Source: Syngnathus acus (Eukaryota; Chordata; Actinopteri; Syngnathiformes; Syngnathidae). Taken from it: DNA of 64,000 nt. Under the pieces are notes generated by a model that saw only the letters and a list, made by a program, of their open reading frames with translations, did not search any database and was not told the DNA's origin. Positions 12,905 to 61,492 of the stretch are shown piece by piece. Numbering within the stretch: position 1 is the first letter of the stretch; each line of letters starts with the position of its first letter. Made by a program: the position numbers and the translations under genes. The DNA is taken from the NCBI RefSeq assembly GCF_901709675.1, contig NC_051089.1, forward strand, positions 17,296,008 to 17,360,007. Direction: 5' to 3'.

Positions 12905-13505
12905 AACGAGACCTTTCCCCAAACGGAGGAGTTCAAGTATGTTGGGGTCTTGTTTGTGAAGTAATAATGGAGTGGGATATCAATGGGTAGATTGGTGCGA
13001 CATCTAGCAACAGTGATGCAGACTGGGCTGTCATGTCACACTTCTGGACTGAACTTTCCGAGAACCACCCATACACAGTGAACAGCCAAAATGAGTTTCA
13101 TCCACAAGATCTCTGGAGTGATCCTTAAGACCCTATCCCACTGAGTGGCAAAGGTGTACAAGCGTTTGTGAATGGAGTGAATATAACATTTTAGTCAGGG
13201 TTCGTTCAAGGTTGCAAACGGTCTCAAAGATGTTTGCCAGACATTCCACAACAGTTTTAAAGATTGCAAACAGAACATGGTCAATATTTCTTGGCAACAA
13301 AAGAAACTGTTTGCAACAATTAAAACTATTGGCAAATGCCCCCAGGGAACACACACAACATGCTGAAGAGAACTAATGTATGTCTCTCAATGGGCCTGGG
13401 AAAACCCTTAGGATGTCCCGGACAGAGTTGGATGAAGTGACCACGGAGAGGGAAGTCTGGACTTCTTGCTTAAGCGACTGCCCTCATGACCCAACCTTAG
13501 AGGCT
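12905..13505 (+). pseudogene. Old, decayed RTE LINE 3' region
   Basis: At 12,928-12,960 'GAGGAGTTCAAGTATGTTGGGGTCTTG' corresponds to the 'EEFKYLGVFF' region of the RTE element at 46-49 kb. At 13,420-13,485 'AGTTGGATGAAGTGACC' and 'GAGAGGGAAGTCTGGAC' correspond to its C-terminal 'ELDEVAGEREVWES'. The part between is shortened and interrupted by unrelated DNA (about 13,150-13,370). Many substitutions and stops make it much older than the 46-kb copy. Confidence 0.6.
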
Positions 13506-13749
13506 ATGACACTTCGAAACAACCAGTCATGAACCTCTCAAGAACCCTAGTTGTGTACAATGGTGCTATATGGAACCAAGGGTGATCTCTAAAACCAGAA
13601 GTGTAATACAACAATAAGAAGCATCTTGATTTTTTTAGAGTTCCATAGCCATTATATTTTATCCCTGACCTTTAGGAATCATTATTAGAACATCACCACG
13701 GTGTTGTGCTTTTGTGAAACCTTTATTCCTTTATTCCAGATTATTGCAT

Positions 13750-13842
13750 GCCATCCATCCATCCATCCGTCCGTCCGTCCGTACGTCCGTCCGTCCGTCC
13801 GTCCGTCCATCCATCCATCCACCCATCCGTCTGTCCGTCTGA
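13750..13842. repeat. (CATC)n-(CGTC)n microsatellite
   Basis: Tandem CATC and CGTC tetramers, the complement of GGAT/GGAC units. It probably derives from the tail of a SINE or RTE copy in minus orientation whose body is gone. Confidence 0.9.
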
Positions 13843-13849
13843 CAAACGG

Positions 13850-15241
13850 ATCGTCAGCCAGTCACAGGCCATTAAAACAAATTAATACCAAATACTGTAG
13901 TTGAAGGATGGGGGTAGAAACTACCTTTTGCGTGGGCATTAAACTGTTATTGAATCCCCAGATGGTCTTCACGGATTAAAAAATGAAAAATAAGGTTGAC
14001 GGAAGAAAACATATTTCTCCTCCCCGGCCCAGATGTATAGGTGATGGGGTCGGCTAAATGTGAGAATGATTAATGTGTTATCCTGTAGTTAAAGTTTTAT
14101 TTGCCCAATAATTACGAATATTTTGTAACACTTTAAAATAATGAACATGATATAATGATATAATGAACATGAAATAATGAATAATAATGAGTAATGAAAC
14201 TGTGCAATACTGACTAGAAAACAAACAATTATCTAGTTGAATATGAAGCATTCGGTCCATTAGGCTAAAAATTTGTGTTCTGTTTTTATAAATGTGCTTT
14301 GCAATTTAAATTCCACTTAAAAATGGGTTCAGTAGATTACACATATCCAGTGAATTAGACATAATGCAAAATATACAGGTAACTAAGCACCATCTTATCG
14401 TTCGTACTATAACAGCTTCTGGACTGTACTAATTTTATTGTGAGTTGTTCCCAATCACTGCTGCTTTGTCTGGCTTCTTACTTCACCTGTAAGGATATAA
14501 TTATACTTATTGTTCTTCATTTGTTCTGCAGAAGCTTAAGCAAATTCGCTGAGTGATTCATACATAACCAGACTAACTCTGATGAAGAGTATTAGCAGTG
14601 TGTGGCATCTATAGTATAGTATACACACACATGCAGACACACCCAGACAGTCCCTGAAGCTAAAAGATAGACTTAGATAATTAAACTGGCCTTGAATGGA
14701 TCATATTTTAAAGGTCTCAAAAACAATAGTGAATTAACCATCTCTCACTTCTATAAATTAATCTGCTTATATTTAGAGTGTACATATGAAAATATTTAAT
14801 ATCTTACTAAATTGTGTACAAAGTCATAAGGTGTAAACATTTCCTCCACTCTGACTGACTTCCACAACCCAATTCACTTCGTCTAAATAACCCTCCAAAC
14901 ACCTCTGTGCTGCTTTGTTTGCTGTTCTTGAACTAGGTGTCCATGGGAATAGATTGGATCATGTCCACCTGGAATTTTCCTGATTGTCATTTTTGTTTTC
15001 AGTCACGCTTTCAAGCTAATTCTTTCAGTATCAAACCTGGATCAGACCAGTGAATCCTACACATCAGGATTTTACCATCATGTTGAACGTTCGCCTTGTC
15101 CTATCACAATAAGTCCAGCTCAGAGGCCCAACAATGTCTGGTAGGGGTATCAAACTTTACCATTGCATTGCAACTTGGTGCTGGCCATCGCAGAGCATCA
15201 AATCAATATATGTACGAGCTCTTTATGACTGACAGCATTGT
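13850..15241. other. 3' flank / possible 3' UTR of LARGE2
   Basis: This is AT-rich DNA lying 3' of the minus-strand LARGE2 stop codon. Part of it should be 3' UTR. No polyadenylation signal close to the stop stands out; AATAAA on the minus strand occurs near 14,433. No second gene was seen. Confidence 0.4.
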
Positions 15242-53817
<38,576 letters not shown>

Positions 53818-53885
53818 CTGTAGAAAAAACAAAAAAATGTAAATGTCATAGAGTGCATACTCAGCATATACACTGATTTTGTATA

Positions 53886-54415
53886 CAGTAATCCCTCGTT
53901 TATTGCGGATAATTGGTTCCAAGACCACCCGTGATAGGTGAAAATCCGCGATGTAGAGAAAATATATCGTTACAATATCCACACAAGAATTTTATGAACC
54001 TTTGTTTTAGTTTTATACACTTTATTGGCTTTTTAAACACTTTTTTGTTTTTTTAAACACTTTTGTAAAACATTTAAAGTCAAACTGACTTTCAGAAACA
54101 TTCTTATTTATTTAAACAAATACAGTAAATATATTGTTACAATATCCACACAAGACTTTTATGAACCTTTTATGAAGTGTAAATGTGTCACGCCCCTCTC
54201 TGCTCTTGCATGCTGGCCGGCTGACGCGCCCCCGCGGCCCAGCGCAAGGGCATCTGCACAAGACTATTATAATTTTATTTGTTAACACTTTATTGTACTT
54301 TGAAATAGTTTATTGTACTTTAAACACTTATTAAAAATATTTTAAAGTGTAAATGTGTCACGGCTCTGCTCTCGCTGTGCTGGCCAGCTGACGCGCCCCA
54401 GCAGCCCAAACAAGG
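53886..54415. mobile_element. 'CAGTAATCCCTCG' MITE with internal duplication, one end visible
   Basis: Starts 'CAGTAATCCCTCGTTTATTG' only 69 bp beyond the exon. A block 'AAGTGTAAATGTGTCACG' through 'CTGACGCGCCCC' occurs at about 54,175-54,235 and again at about 54,343-54,400. The right terminus was not found. Confidence 0.45.
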
Positions 54416-54419
54416 TTGT

Positions 54420-55425
54420 TTGCATTAGCTCTTGCTATTCCTACCAGTAGCTCATTATCATATCATTGAGGAGTTTCCTCAATATCTGAAATCTGAATCA
54501 TTAATGGATTATGTAGCAGATAAGGCCCTATCAGGTAGGCAAAACATTTCAATGGCTTCCTTGACTGAGTAAAACATTCGTCAGCCTGCCATAACACACC
54601 GCATGTTCCATGGAATTTCGGCCTCATCGGTTTTACTCACTGCACAGTAAAATGAAAATTATATTATGCCATTGGCTTTGATCAAATCTGCCTCTGACGG
54701 TTTATGAGATTGGCAAATACAGAAAGGGGATGTTGTGGGGGTGCCAGATGTGTTCAGACAAACTTTAACTAGAACACTTTAAAACATTTACACTAGAAAA
54801 TTATAGTAATTGAAATCTTCTGCCTGTCTGTTTTCAGCTATATAGTCCATATCTTATTTATTTATTTTTCTTTCCATTATATTATTGTATAAACTGCTTT
54901 TCATTTCTAAAATTATCTTCCTCCGATAAATCAGGTTTCTGTACTTCGAAAAAACTAATTAGCAACCATGTTGAAAATTATGATGTATAAAAGGGGTAGG
55001 AAAAAAACAAGCAATAGCTTCTTCCTTCTCCTTTTTTGAACATGTTGATTTATGTGCCTTATTGGCATAACATGAAATTATGTGAAAATGTGAAAAAATG
55101 ATTTTCTGTTTGGTCGTTTGTTCAAAAATAAATTTCACTTCACTTCACAAACTTGGTCAAACGTCACCTGGAAATAATGGAAATAATAATAATATAGAAA
55201 TAACAAAACATTAGTATAATAACTATTTAAGTAATATTAGTACAAATATAATTCCAAATGCTATGGGTATGTCTTAATGGTCAAAGAATCTGATGATGTT
55301 GGCTTTTTTTTTTAGCTTTATTACTAATCAACTGTTTCTCTATGTGCTTGGGTTCTGTCTTTAGAGTTACTTCTTACAAATGCAGCTGAAACCATTTTTT
55401 AAAACAATTTCTGAAAAAAAACAAA
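54420..55425. other. No gene recognised
   Basis: AT-rich. The stretch around 54,960-55,145 ('AATAAATTTCACTTCACTTC') resembles another LINE 3' tail. No exon of LARGE2 was found here. Confidence 0.4.
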
Positions 55426-55429
55426 AAAA

Positions 55430-56875
55430 AACGTCTTGACCAGTTACAACAACATATCCTTTGGCATTCCTGTCCATCTCCCTAACCCGGTTGACCAGCT
55501 GAGTAGCGTGAGTGTCTTAAGATTTACTTCTCACAAATGTAATGGCCTCATTTACATGACACTGACAAGCTCGGCTCTTCACGCCTGTCATTTGGCAGTA
55601 CCTTGGGAGTTAAAAGTATATATATCTGGTAGTTCTAATGTATTTTATGTGTGGAACCCTTCATGGCTGTTACTGTTTAGCATCTACATGCTTCCACTTG
55701 GTGACATTATACTCAAATACTATATCATTAGTTTTCACTGTTATGCTAATGACACCCAGTTATATGCCGGTGGAAATAACAAACCCGCGGAATTGCTGTC
55801 ATCCAGAGGTGTGCCTTTCTGAGATTGAACAATAGATGTCTTTAATTTTTTTTTCTTCTTAACTCCGATACAACGGACAAGTTGATCAATGGCCCTGCTC
55901 ATCATCCATACCTATTTATATCGTGTCAAATTCACATTATTCGAAGAAATGCGTGGTCGCAAGGATCTGTTCCATTCTTTCTGTTCGTAATGCAAAAATC
56001 ATAATTCATCCGTTTGTTATGTCTCACCTTGGTTATTGTAACATTTTACTTTCTTGTGTTCCTATGTCTAGTAATAAAAGTCTGCAGTCAGTTCAAAATG
56101 CTGCAGCTGGACTCCTGACAAGGATGAGAAAGTTTGATCATATTAACCCAGTACTAGCCAACTTGCATTGGCTCTCAGTCCATAGATGCAATTTCAAGGT
56201 TCTGCTATTTACCAATAAATACCTTCATTCACAACGCACAAGTCTTTTAGTGATCCCGGGAGGCAAAAAGAAGTCAGGTTCTTGAGCATTTTCTATTTGG
56301 GCTTCAGTGTTCTTGAATGAACCTACCCACAAATATTAGAGCCCGCTGCTTTGGTAGAAATGTTTAAAACATGACTAAAGACCTATTTATATAGTACCCT
56401 TGCATTAAGTTGAACTACATGTTGGCCTCTGACTGCCGCTTCTACTCTATCTCCTGCCCCATCCTCCCTGGTTCGGGTAGGGGGTGAGGGGAGTATGAAT
56501 GAATTGGAAGTCACTGTTTGGATTCTGCCCCGACTGACCAGGACAAGATCTAAGGTGGACCACCTCCTCAGAGGCGCCACTATGGCGTCTCCCTGCGGCG
56601 TTTCATAATGTATGATTGGATTGATTTTCACTTTATTTTAAATGATATTGTACAGGATCACATTATGTATTAAATGATGCTCACTGCGGCCTCTTCTCAA
56701 AGTTTCTCATTTTTCCCAGATTGTTTTTGTTGTTGTTTTAGTTTGAGTTTTTTCTTTGACTTTTTGGGGTTAGTATCAGGGATTTTGTTAATATTTGTCA
56801 ACTGTGGGAATCCGAAGCCATTTGAGACCTTTCTGTGATTAAGTATTATATAAATAAATTTGACACAAAAATGTG
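55430..56875 (+). pseudogene. Degenerate L2-like LINE, RT C-terminal half
   Basis: Shifting frames encode 'LLFSIYMLPLGDIILKYYI' and 'FHCYANDTQLYAGG' (the catalytic A-D-D reads A-N-D), then 'HLGYCNILLSCVPMSSNKSL' and 'QNAAAGLLTRMRKFDHINPV', then 'LANLHWLSV'. These are the RT core and C-terminal blocks of L2-type elements. The 3' UTR with 'TATATAAATAAATTTGAC' runs to about 56,870. Multiple frameshifts and catalytic changes make it old. Confidence 0.75.
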
Positions 56876-56879
56876 CAGT

Positions 56880-57360
56880 GGAAGTGTGCCCCTCAAATTT
56901 CAAACTATGAATGGAAGTCTAAAGTAACTCTCTGATTCTGAAATGGAATTTGTTTTCCCTTTGCATTATAAATTGCTGCTATGTGGTGAGGCCTTATTAC
57001 ATAGACCTTCAGGTGGTGTCTGTGTGAATCAGTCCACTGGTGTAAAAATCACCCAGCTCACAATACCAGAAAATGTTTGCCAAAATGTATTTAGAAAATA
57101 TTTACTTAACAAGGCTAAATATTATTATATAAATATATGTCACAACAGACATGTCATTTGTTTTAAGTTAAGCCCAGTGAGCAGAGACACTATAGTGACC
57201 CTGGCAACTTTACATAACAGCTGCATCCAGAACATTCACTTAGTCCCTTGATATGAAACTTCAGATTTAGCTCGTCAAATATGTATGATATCGGTTCACT
57301 GGATTTTTAGCAAGAACATTTTTGAACACTTGGAGCTCGGAGGCGGATGGAGGGATCAAA
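56880..57360. other. No gene recognised
   Basis: AT-rich DNA before a GT microsatellite. Nothing assigned. Confidence 0.4.
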
Positions 57361-57362
<2 letters not shown>

Positions 57363-57403
<41 letters not shown>

Positions 57404-57422
57404 CGTGCATGCGAGCGTGTGT
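57363..57422. repeat. (GT)n microsatellite
   Basis: GT dinucleotides to about 57,392, then GCGC/GTGC variants. Confidence 0.9.
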
Positions 57423-57423
57423 G

Positions 57424-58346
57424 CGTGCGTCTCGACGGAACACCACCTTATCGTGGTGAGGCGTTTTGCGCGTCTCCATGACCCCTAGACTATGTCGGCC
57501 AGAGTCTCGCACTCCTGGCAGGGTCACCCAAGCCGTCGTTTTAAAGAGCTAAAATAGAGAGGAGCTGGAAACATAGTCATTCCGATTTTTTTTTTTGAAA
57601 AGCCCATACAATTGTGTTAGTTGCAGATATATTTGTGAAGTGAAGTCTCAACCAGCTCTGTGCAGTGTGCTCTCCAAACTCCAAATCTACCAACATCATA
57701 GTTCACTGCTATTCCGATGAGGCACCATTCCTGTTGTGAATATGGAGTAACAAATGAGCAAACTAATTAAATAATTAATTTATAATTTAGTTAATGGGGT
57801 GGAATTCTACTGCCTGCAGTTAACACAAACTGTCACACAAAAACCGATGCAGTTACATAATAACTTTGCTGCAAACACAGGTTAACACACTTTGTTAGAC
57901 AGCATACCCAACGCTAGTTCACATAAACAAAGTAACTCCCCGTCGGGGAATCGAACCCCGGTCTTCCGCATGACAGGCGGAGATACTGTCCACTATACTA
58001 ACGAGGAACACGTGTCACGAAGAGGGTCTTTTGTGACTTGTCACTAGACAACCAAACAAAACATCCGAATTGGTTGTAAATAAATTCCGAACGTGTAGTG
58101 GTAGGTTAAGAACCACTGATTTAGATGTTTGTTTTTAACAGATGTGCCAACATGATCTTTATTTATATAGCATTTTCACATGCGATTGAATTTGATAACC
58201 AGAAGCATGAAAGGACAATCGATTAGCAAGATATTGCCACTGTGGCTTTAATTAAATTGAAATATTATTGGTAACTGAATGTGTAGTTGGAAATTGTGTA
58301 TAATATTAATATGTTTGTTAGATTGCAAACATTTATCCCTGTTTTC

Positions 58347-58355
<9 letters not shown>
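57424..58355. repeat. Duplicated block, left copy (with tRNA-Asp)
   Basis: Nearly the same sequence recurs at 62,907-63,798: 'TCTCGACGG-AACACCACCTT', 'GACCCCTAGACTATGTCGGC', the tRNA-Asp and 'CATTTTCACATGCGATTGAA'. The first 115 bp resemble the 5' UTR of RTE LINEs. The two copies bracket the tRNA-Val array as direct repeats. Confidence 0.85.
57936..58007 (-). tRNA. tRNA-Asp (GTC)
   Basis: 72 nt, cloverleaf complete. Acceptor TCCTCGT pairs with ACGGGGA (one G-T wobble, as in known vertebrate tRNA-Asp). Anticodon stem TCCGC/GCGGA has loop CTGTCAT, giving anticodon GTC. T arm CGGGG-TTCGATT-CCCCG has an exact B box. No strong T4 terminator follows within 20 nt, so expression is uncertain. Confidence 0.9.
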
Positions 58356-58382
<27 letters not shown>

Positions 58383-58390
58383 TAGTAGTA
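58347..58390. repeat. (AGT)n microsatellite
   Basis: AGT trinucleotides with one GGT, at the right edge of the duplicated block. The second block copy keeps only two or three units before it meets a LINE tail. Confidence 0.9.
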
Positions 58391-58394
58391 GTTA

Positions 58395-58795
58395 TATCGC
58401 ACTTTACATTTCAGAGAAATCTCAAAGTGCTAATTTAATACCACACCACCTGCTTTTTTTAAAGACACATTATTCACTCCATGTGAGGCCAACGGTATTG
58501 ATGAAATGAAACACACTTTGGTTCCACCTTTTTTGTTACAAATTGTTTTTAATACATCAAATGTATAGCCATTCGTTCAGCCCCAATCTTCAATCAATCT
58601 TGAAGGCACTTTGCACAATTTTGCGACAAAATCAAACTTGTAACCCAACGCTACATCTCAACTCCAGAGTAAGCCCGTCGTTAATGTTAATTACATATGG
58701 ACAAAGTGCACCCTAGCGGCCTGTTGGCTACAAAGGGATCAAGAATTGTGCCTGCATGTTACGTCATGAGATCCCTTGACAAAAACTTCATACCG
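58395..58795. other. Spacer before tRNA-Val array
   Basis: Unassigned AT-rich DNA. A LINE-tail-like 'CACTTTACATTTCAGAGAAA' lies at about 58,400. No RNA gene seen. Confidence 0.4.
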
Positions 58796-58797
58796 CT

Positions 58798-58870
58798 TGT
58801 TTCCACCCGGTTTCAAATCGGGGACCTTTCGCATGTGAGGCGAACGTGATAACCACTACACTACGGAAAC
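58798..58870 (-). tRNA. tRNA-Val (CAC), type A, T arm altered
   Basis: 73 nt. Acceptor GTTTCCG/TGGAAAC pairs except for a G-T wobble at the seventh pair. Anticodon loop CTCACAT gives CAC. The T loop reads TTTGAAA instead of TTCGAAA and one T-stem pair is A-C. A TTTTT run lies about 14 nt past the 3' end. Confidence 0.75.
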
Positions 58871-58972
58871 TTGCCCGACTGTTGCATGGAAGCCGTCTTG
58901 CAAAAAGGCCCATCACAGACTGGCGCCAGAGACGTATTTTTCAAATGGGCTGACAAAAAAGTTCATACCGCT

Positions 58973-59045
58973 TCTTCCCACCTGGTTTTGAACCGAGGAC
59001 CTTTTGCGTGTGAGGCAAACGTGATAACCACTACACTATGGAAAC
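58973..59045 (-). tRNA. tRNA-Val-like (CAC), type B, acceptor eroded
   Basis: 73 nt. Anticodon stem TTTGC/GCAAA shows compensated change around loop CTCACAC. The 3' acceptor strand GGGAAGA no longer pairs well with GTTTCC. Likely a pseudogene. Confidence 0.6.
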
Positions 59046-59047
59046 TT

Positions 59048-59240
59048 ACTTCACTGGTTCTTCTATATCAAACAATTTTCTTTAGGTTCATTTACCTGAC
59101 ATGTTTCGGCGGGTTCTTCCGCCTTCATCAGAAGAACCCGCCGAAACATGTCAGGTAAATGAACCTAAAGAAAATTGTTTGATATAGAAGAACCAGTGAA
59201 GTAATTGAAAAAGAAAAAACAAGATGAACCTAGTACAACT
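59048..59240. mobile_element. 193-bp insertion with 72-bp perfect hairpin
   Basis: Arms 59,048-59,119 and 59,131-59,202 are perfect reverse complements around an 11-nt loop (CGCCTTCATCA). A 38-bp A-rich tail follows. The insertion is flanked by a perfect 13-bp duplication ACTATGGAAACTT (59,035-59,047; 59,241-59,253), which is the 5' end of the adjacent tRNA unit. A 13-bp duplication with a purine-rich 3' end fits LINE-driven insertion. I do not recognise the family. Confidence 0.9.
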
Positions 59241-59353
59241 ACTATGGAAACTTGTCTGACTGTGTCATGGGAGCCGTCTTGCAAAATGTCGCATCACGGA
59301 CTGGCGCCGGAGATGAATTTTTCAAAGGGCCTGACAAAAAGATTCATGCGGCT

Positions 59354-59426
59354 TGTTCCCACCCGGTTTCGAACCGGGGACCTTTCGCGTGTTAGACGAA
59401 CGTGATAACCACTACACTATGGAAAC
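59354..59426 (-). tRNA. tRNA-Val (AAC), type C
   Basis: 73 nt. Anticodon loop CTAACAC gives AAC, with stem TTCGT/GCGAA (one T-G wobble). T arm CCCGG-TTCGAAA-CCGGG is exact. Acceptor GTTTCCA against TGGGAAC leaves one T-G wobble. Plausibly functional. Confidence 0.8.
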
Positions 59427-59528
59427 TTGCCTGACTGCTTCTTGAGAGCCGTCTTGCAAAAAGTGGCATCACGGACTGGCCCCGGAGTCAAATTCTTTAA
59501 ATGGGCTGACAAAAAGGTTCATACGACT

Positions 59529-59590
59529 TGTTTCCATGCGGGGACCTTTTGCGTGTGAGGCGAACGTGATAACCACTACACTATGGAAAC
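59529..59590 (-). pseudogene. tRNA-Val (CAC) pseudogene, type D, T arm deleted
   Basis: 62 nt. The segment between the variable loop and the acceptor 3' strand is reduced to CCCCGCA, so the T stem, T loop and B box are lost. The anticodon arm (CTCACAC) is intact. Confidence 0.85.
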
Positions 59591-59692
59591 GTGCTTGAAT
59601 GTTGCATGAGAGCCGTCTTCCAAAAAGTGGCATCATGGACTGGCCCCGGACACAAATTTTTCAAATGGGCTGACAGAAAGATTCGTACAGTT

Positions 59693-59766
59693 TGTTTCCA
59701 CCCGGTTTAGAACTGGATACCTTTCGCATGTGGGGCGAACGCGATAACCACTACACTATGGAAAAC
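59693..59766 (-). pseudogene. tRNA-Val-like, type E, diverged
   Basis: 74 nt with an extra T at the 5' end. Anticodon loop CCCACAT keeps CAC but loses U33. The T loop reads TTCTAAA and the T stem is mismatched (CCAGT). Confidence 0.75.
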
Positions 59767-59861
59767 TGCCTGATAGCCACCTGAGAGCCGTCTTTCAAAA
59801 AGCAGCATCCTGGACTGGCGCCGACCTTTTCAAATGTGCTGACACAAAGGTACACCCGGCT

Positions 59862-59934
59862 TGGTTCCAACGGATTTCGTACCGGAGACCTTTAGCGTGT
59901 GAGGCGAACGCGATAACCACTACACTATGGACCC
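59862..59934 (-). tRNA. tRNA-Val-like (CAC), type F, changed acceptor stem
   Basis: 73 nt. Acceptor GGGTCCA pairs with TGGAACC at six of seven positions, different from the GTTTCCA/TGGAAAC of types A and C. The T loop is TACGAAA and the anticodon stem has one C-T mismatch. Function doubtful. Confidence 0.6.
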
Positions 59935-60036
59935 TTGCCTGACTGTATTACGGGAGCCGTCTTGCAAAAAGTGGCATCACGGACTGGCGCCGCAGATGGA
60001 TTTTTAAAATGGCCTGACAAGAAAGTTGACATTGCT

Positions 60037-60109
60037 TGTTTCCATCCGGTTTCGAACCGGGGACCTTTAGCGTGTGAGGCGAACGCGATAACCACTACAC
60101 TATGGACCC
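60037..60109 (-). tRNA. tRNA-Val-like (CAC), extra unit, mixed F/A
   Basis: 73 nt. The 5' acceptor strand is GGGTCCA (type F) but the 3' strand is TGGAAAC (type A), leaving mismatches. The T loop TTCGAAA is normal. It looks like a recombinant between F and A units and occurs only once. Confidence 0.6.
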
Positions 60110-60211
60110 TTGCCTGACTGTATTACGGGAGCCGTCTTGCAAAAAGTGGCATCACGGACTGGCGCCGCAGATGGATTTTTAAAATGGCCTGACAAGAAAG
60201 TTCACATTGCT

Positions 60212-60284
60212 TGTTTCCACCCGGTTTCGAACCGGGGACCTTTCGCGTGTGAGGCGAACGTGATAACCACTACACTATGGAAAC
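60212..60284 (-). tRNA. tRNA-Val (CAC), type A, canonical
   Basis: 73 nt with every stem paired: acceptor GTTTCCA/TGGAAAC, anticodon stem TTCGC/GCGAA with loop CTCACAC, T arm CCCGG-TTCGAAA-CCGGG. A box TAGTGTAGTGG and B box GGTTCGAAACC are exact. This is the best candidate for a working gene in the array. Confidence 0.92.
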
Positions 60285-60386
60285 TTGCTTAACGACTTCA
60301 AGAGAGCCGTCTTCCAAAAAGTGGCATCACGGACTGGCGCCGGAGACGAATTTTTCAAATGGGCTGACAAAAAAGTTCATACCGCT

Positions 60387-60459
60387 TCTTCCCACCTGGT
60401 TTTGAACCGAGGACCTTTTGCGTCTGAGGCGAACGTGATAACCACTACACTATGGAAAC
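60387..60459 (-). pseudogene. tRNA-Val-derived unit with CAG anticodon, type B
   Basis: 73 nt. The anticodon loop reads CTCAGAC, so position 36 changed from C to G and the anticodon is CAG, which would read leucine codons. Acceptor pairing is eroded as in other B units and the anticodon stem has a C-A mismatch. Probably non-functional. Confidence 0.7.
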
Positions 60460-60561
60460 TTGTCTGACTGTGTCATGGGAGCCGTCTTGCAAAATGTCGC
60501 ATCACGGACTGGCGCCGGAGATGAATTTTTCAAAGGGGCTGACAAAAATGTTCATGCGGTT

Positions 60562-60634
60562 TGTTTCCACCCGGTTTCGAACCGGGGACCTTTCGCGTGT
60601 TAGACGAACGTGACAACCACTACACTATGGAAAC
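60562..60634 (-). tRNA. tRNA-Val (AAC), type C
   Basis: 73 nt. Acceptor GTTTCCA/TGGAAAC fully paired, loop CTAACAC, exact T arm. One D-arm change (GGTTGTCACG) relative to the other copies. Plausibly functional. Confidence 0.85.
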
Positions 60635-60736
60635 TTGCCTGAGTGCTGCATGAGAGCCGTCTTGCAAAAAGTGGCATCACGGACTGGCCCCGGAGTCGAA
60701 TTTTTTAAATGGGCTGACAAAAAGGTTCATACGACT

Positions 60737-60798
60737 TGTTTCCACGCGGGGACCTTTCGCGTGTGAGGCGAACGTGACAACCACTACACTATGGAAAC
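60737..60798 (-). pseudogene. tRNA-Val (CAC) pseudogene, type D, T arm deleted
   Basis: 62 nt. Same T-arm deletion as the unit at 59,529; anticodon arm intact. Confidence 0.85.
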
Positions 60799-60900
60799 GT
60801 GCTTGAATGTTGCATGAGAGCCGTCTTCCAAAAAGTGGCATCATGGACTGGCCACGGACACGAATTTTTCAAATGGGCTGACAAAATGACTCATACAGTT

Positions 60901-60974
60901 TGTTTCCACCCGGTTTAGAACTGGATACCTTTCGTATGTGGGGCGAACGCGATAACCACTACACTATGGAAAAC
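60901..60974 (-). pseudogene. tRNA-Val-like, type E, diverged
   Basis: 74 nt. Same changes as the unit at 59,693, plus an extra anticodon-stem mismatch (TTCGC/ACGAA). Confidence 0.75.
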
Positions 60975-61069
60975 TGCCTTATAGCCACCTGAGAGCCGTC
61001 TTTCAAAAGGTAGCATCCTGGACTGGCGCCGACCTTTTCAAATGTGCTGACACAAAGGTACACCCGGCT

Positions 61070-61142
61070 TGGTTCCAACGGATTTCGTACCGGAGACCTT
61101 TAGCGTGTGAGGCGAACGCGATAACCACTACACTATGGACCC
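61070..61142 (-). tRNA. tRNA-Val-like (CAC), type F
   Basis: 73 nt. Same changed acceptor and TACGAAA loop as the unit at 59,862. Confidence 0.6.
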
Positions 61143-61244
61143 TTGCCTGACTGTATTACGGGAGCCGTCTTGCAAAAAGTGGCATCACGGACTGGCGCCG
61201 CAGATGGATTTTTAAAATGGCCTGACACGAAAGTTCACATTGCT

Positions 61245-61317
61245 TGTTTCCACCCGGTTTCGAACCGGGGACCTTTCGCGTGTGAGGCGAATGTGATAAC
61301 CACTACACTATGGAAAC
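61245..61317 (-). tRNA. tRNA-Val (CAC), type A
   Basis: 73 nt. As the canonical unit at 60,212 with one G-to-A change just before the anticodon stem. All stems pair. Plausibly functional. Confidence 0.88.
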
Positions 61318-61419
61318 TTGCTTAACTATTTCATGAGAGCCGTCTTCCAAAAAGTGGCATCACGGACTGGCGCCGGAGACGAATTTTTCAAATGGGGTGA
61401 CAAAAACGTTCATACGGCT

Positions 61420-61492
61420 TCTTCCCACCTGGTTTTGAACCGAGGACCTTTTGCGTGTGAGGCGAACGTGATAACCACTACACTATGGAAAC
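61420..61492 (-). tRNA. tRNA-Val-like (CAC), type B, acceptor eroded
   Basis: 73 nt. Loop CTCACAC, with the same weakened acceptor as 58,973 and 60,387. Likely a pseudogene. Confidence 0.6.
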
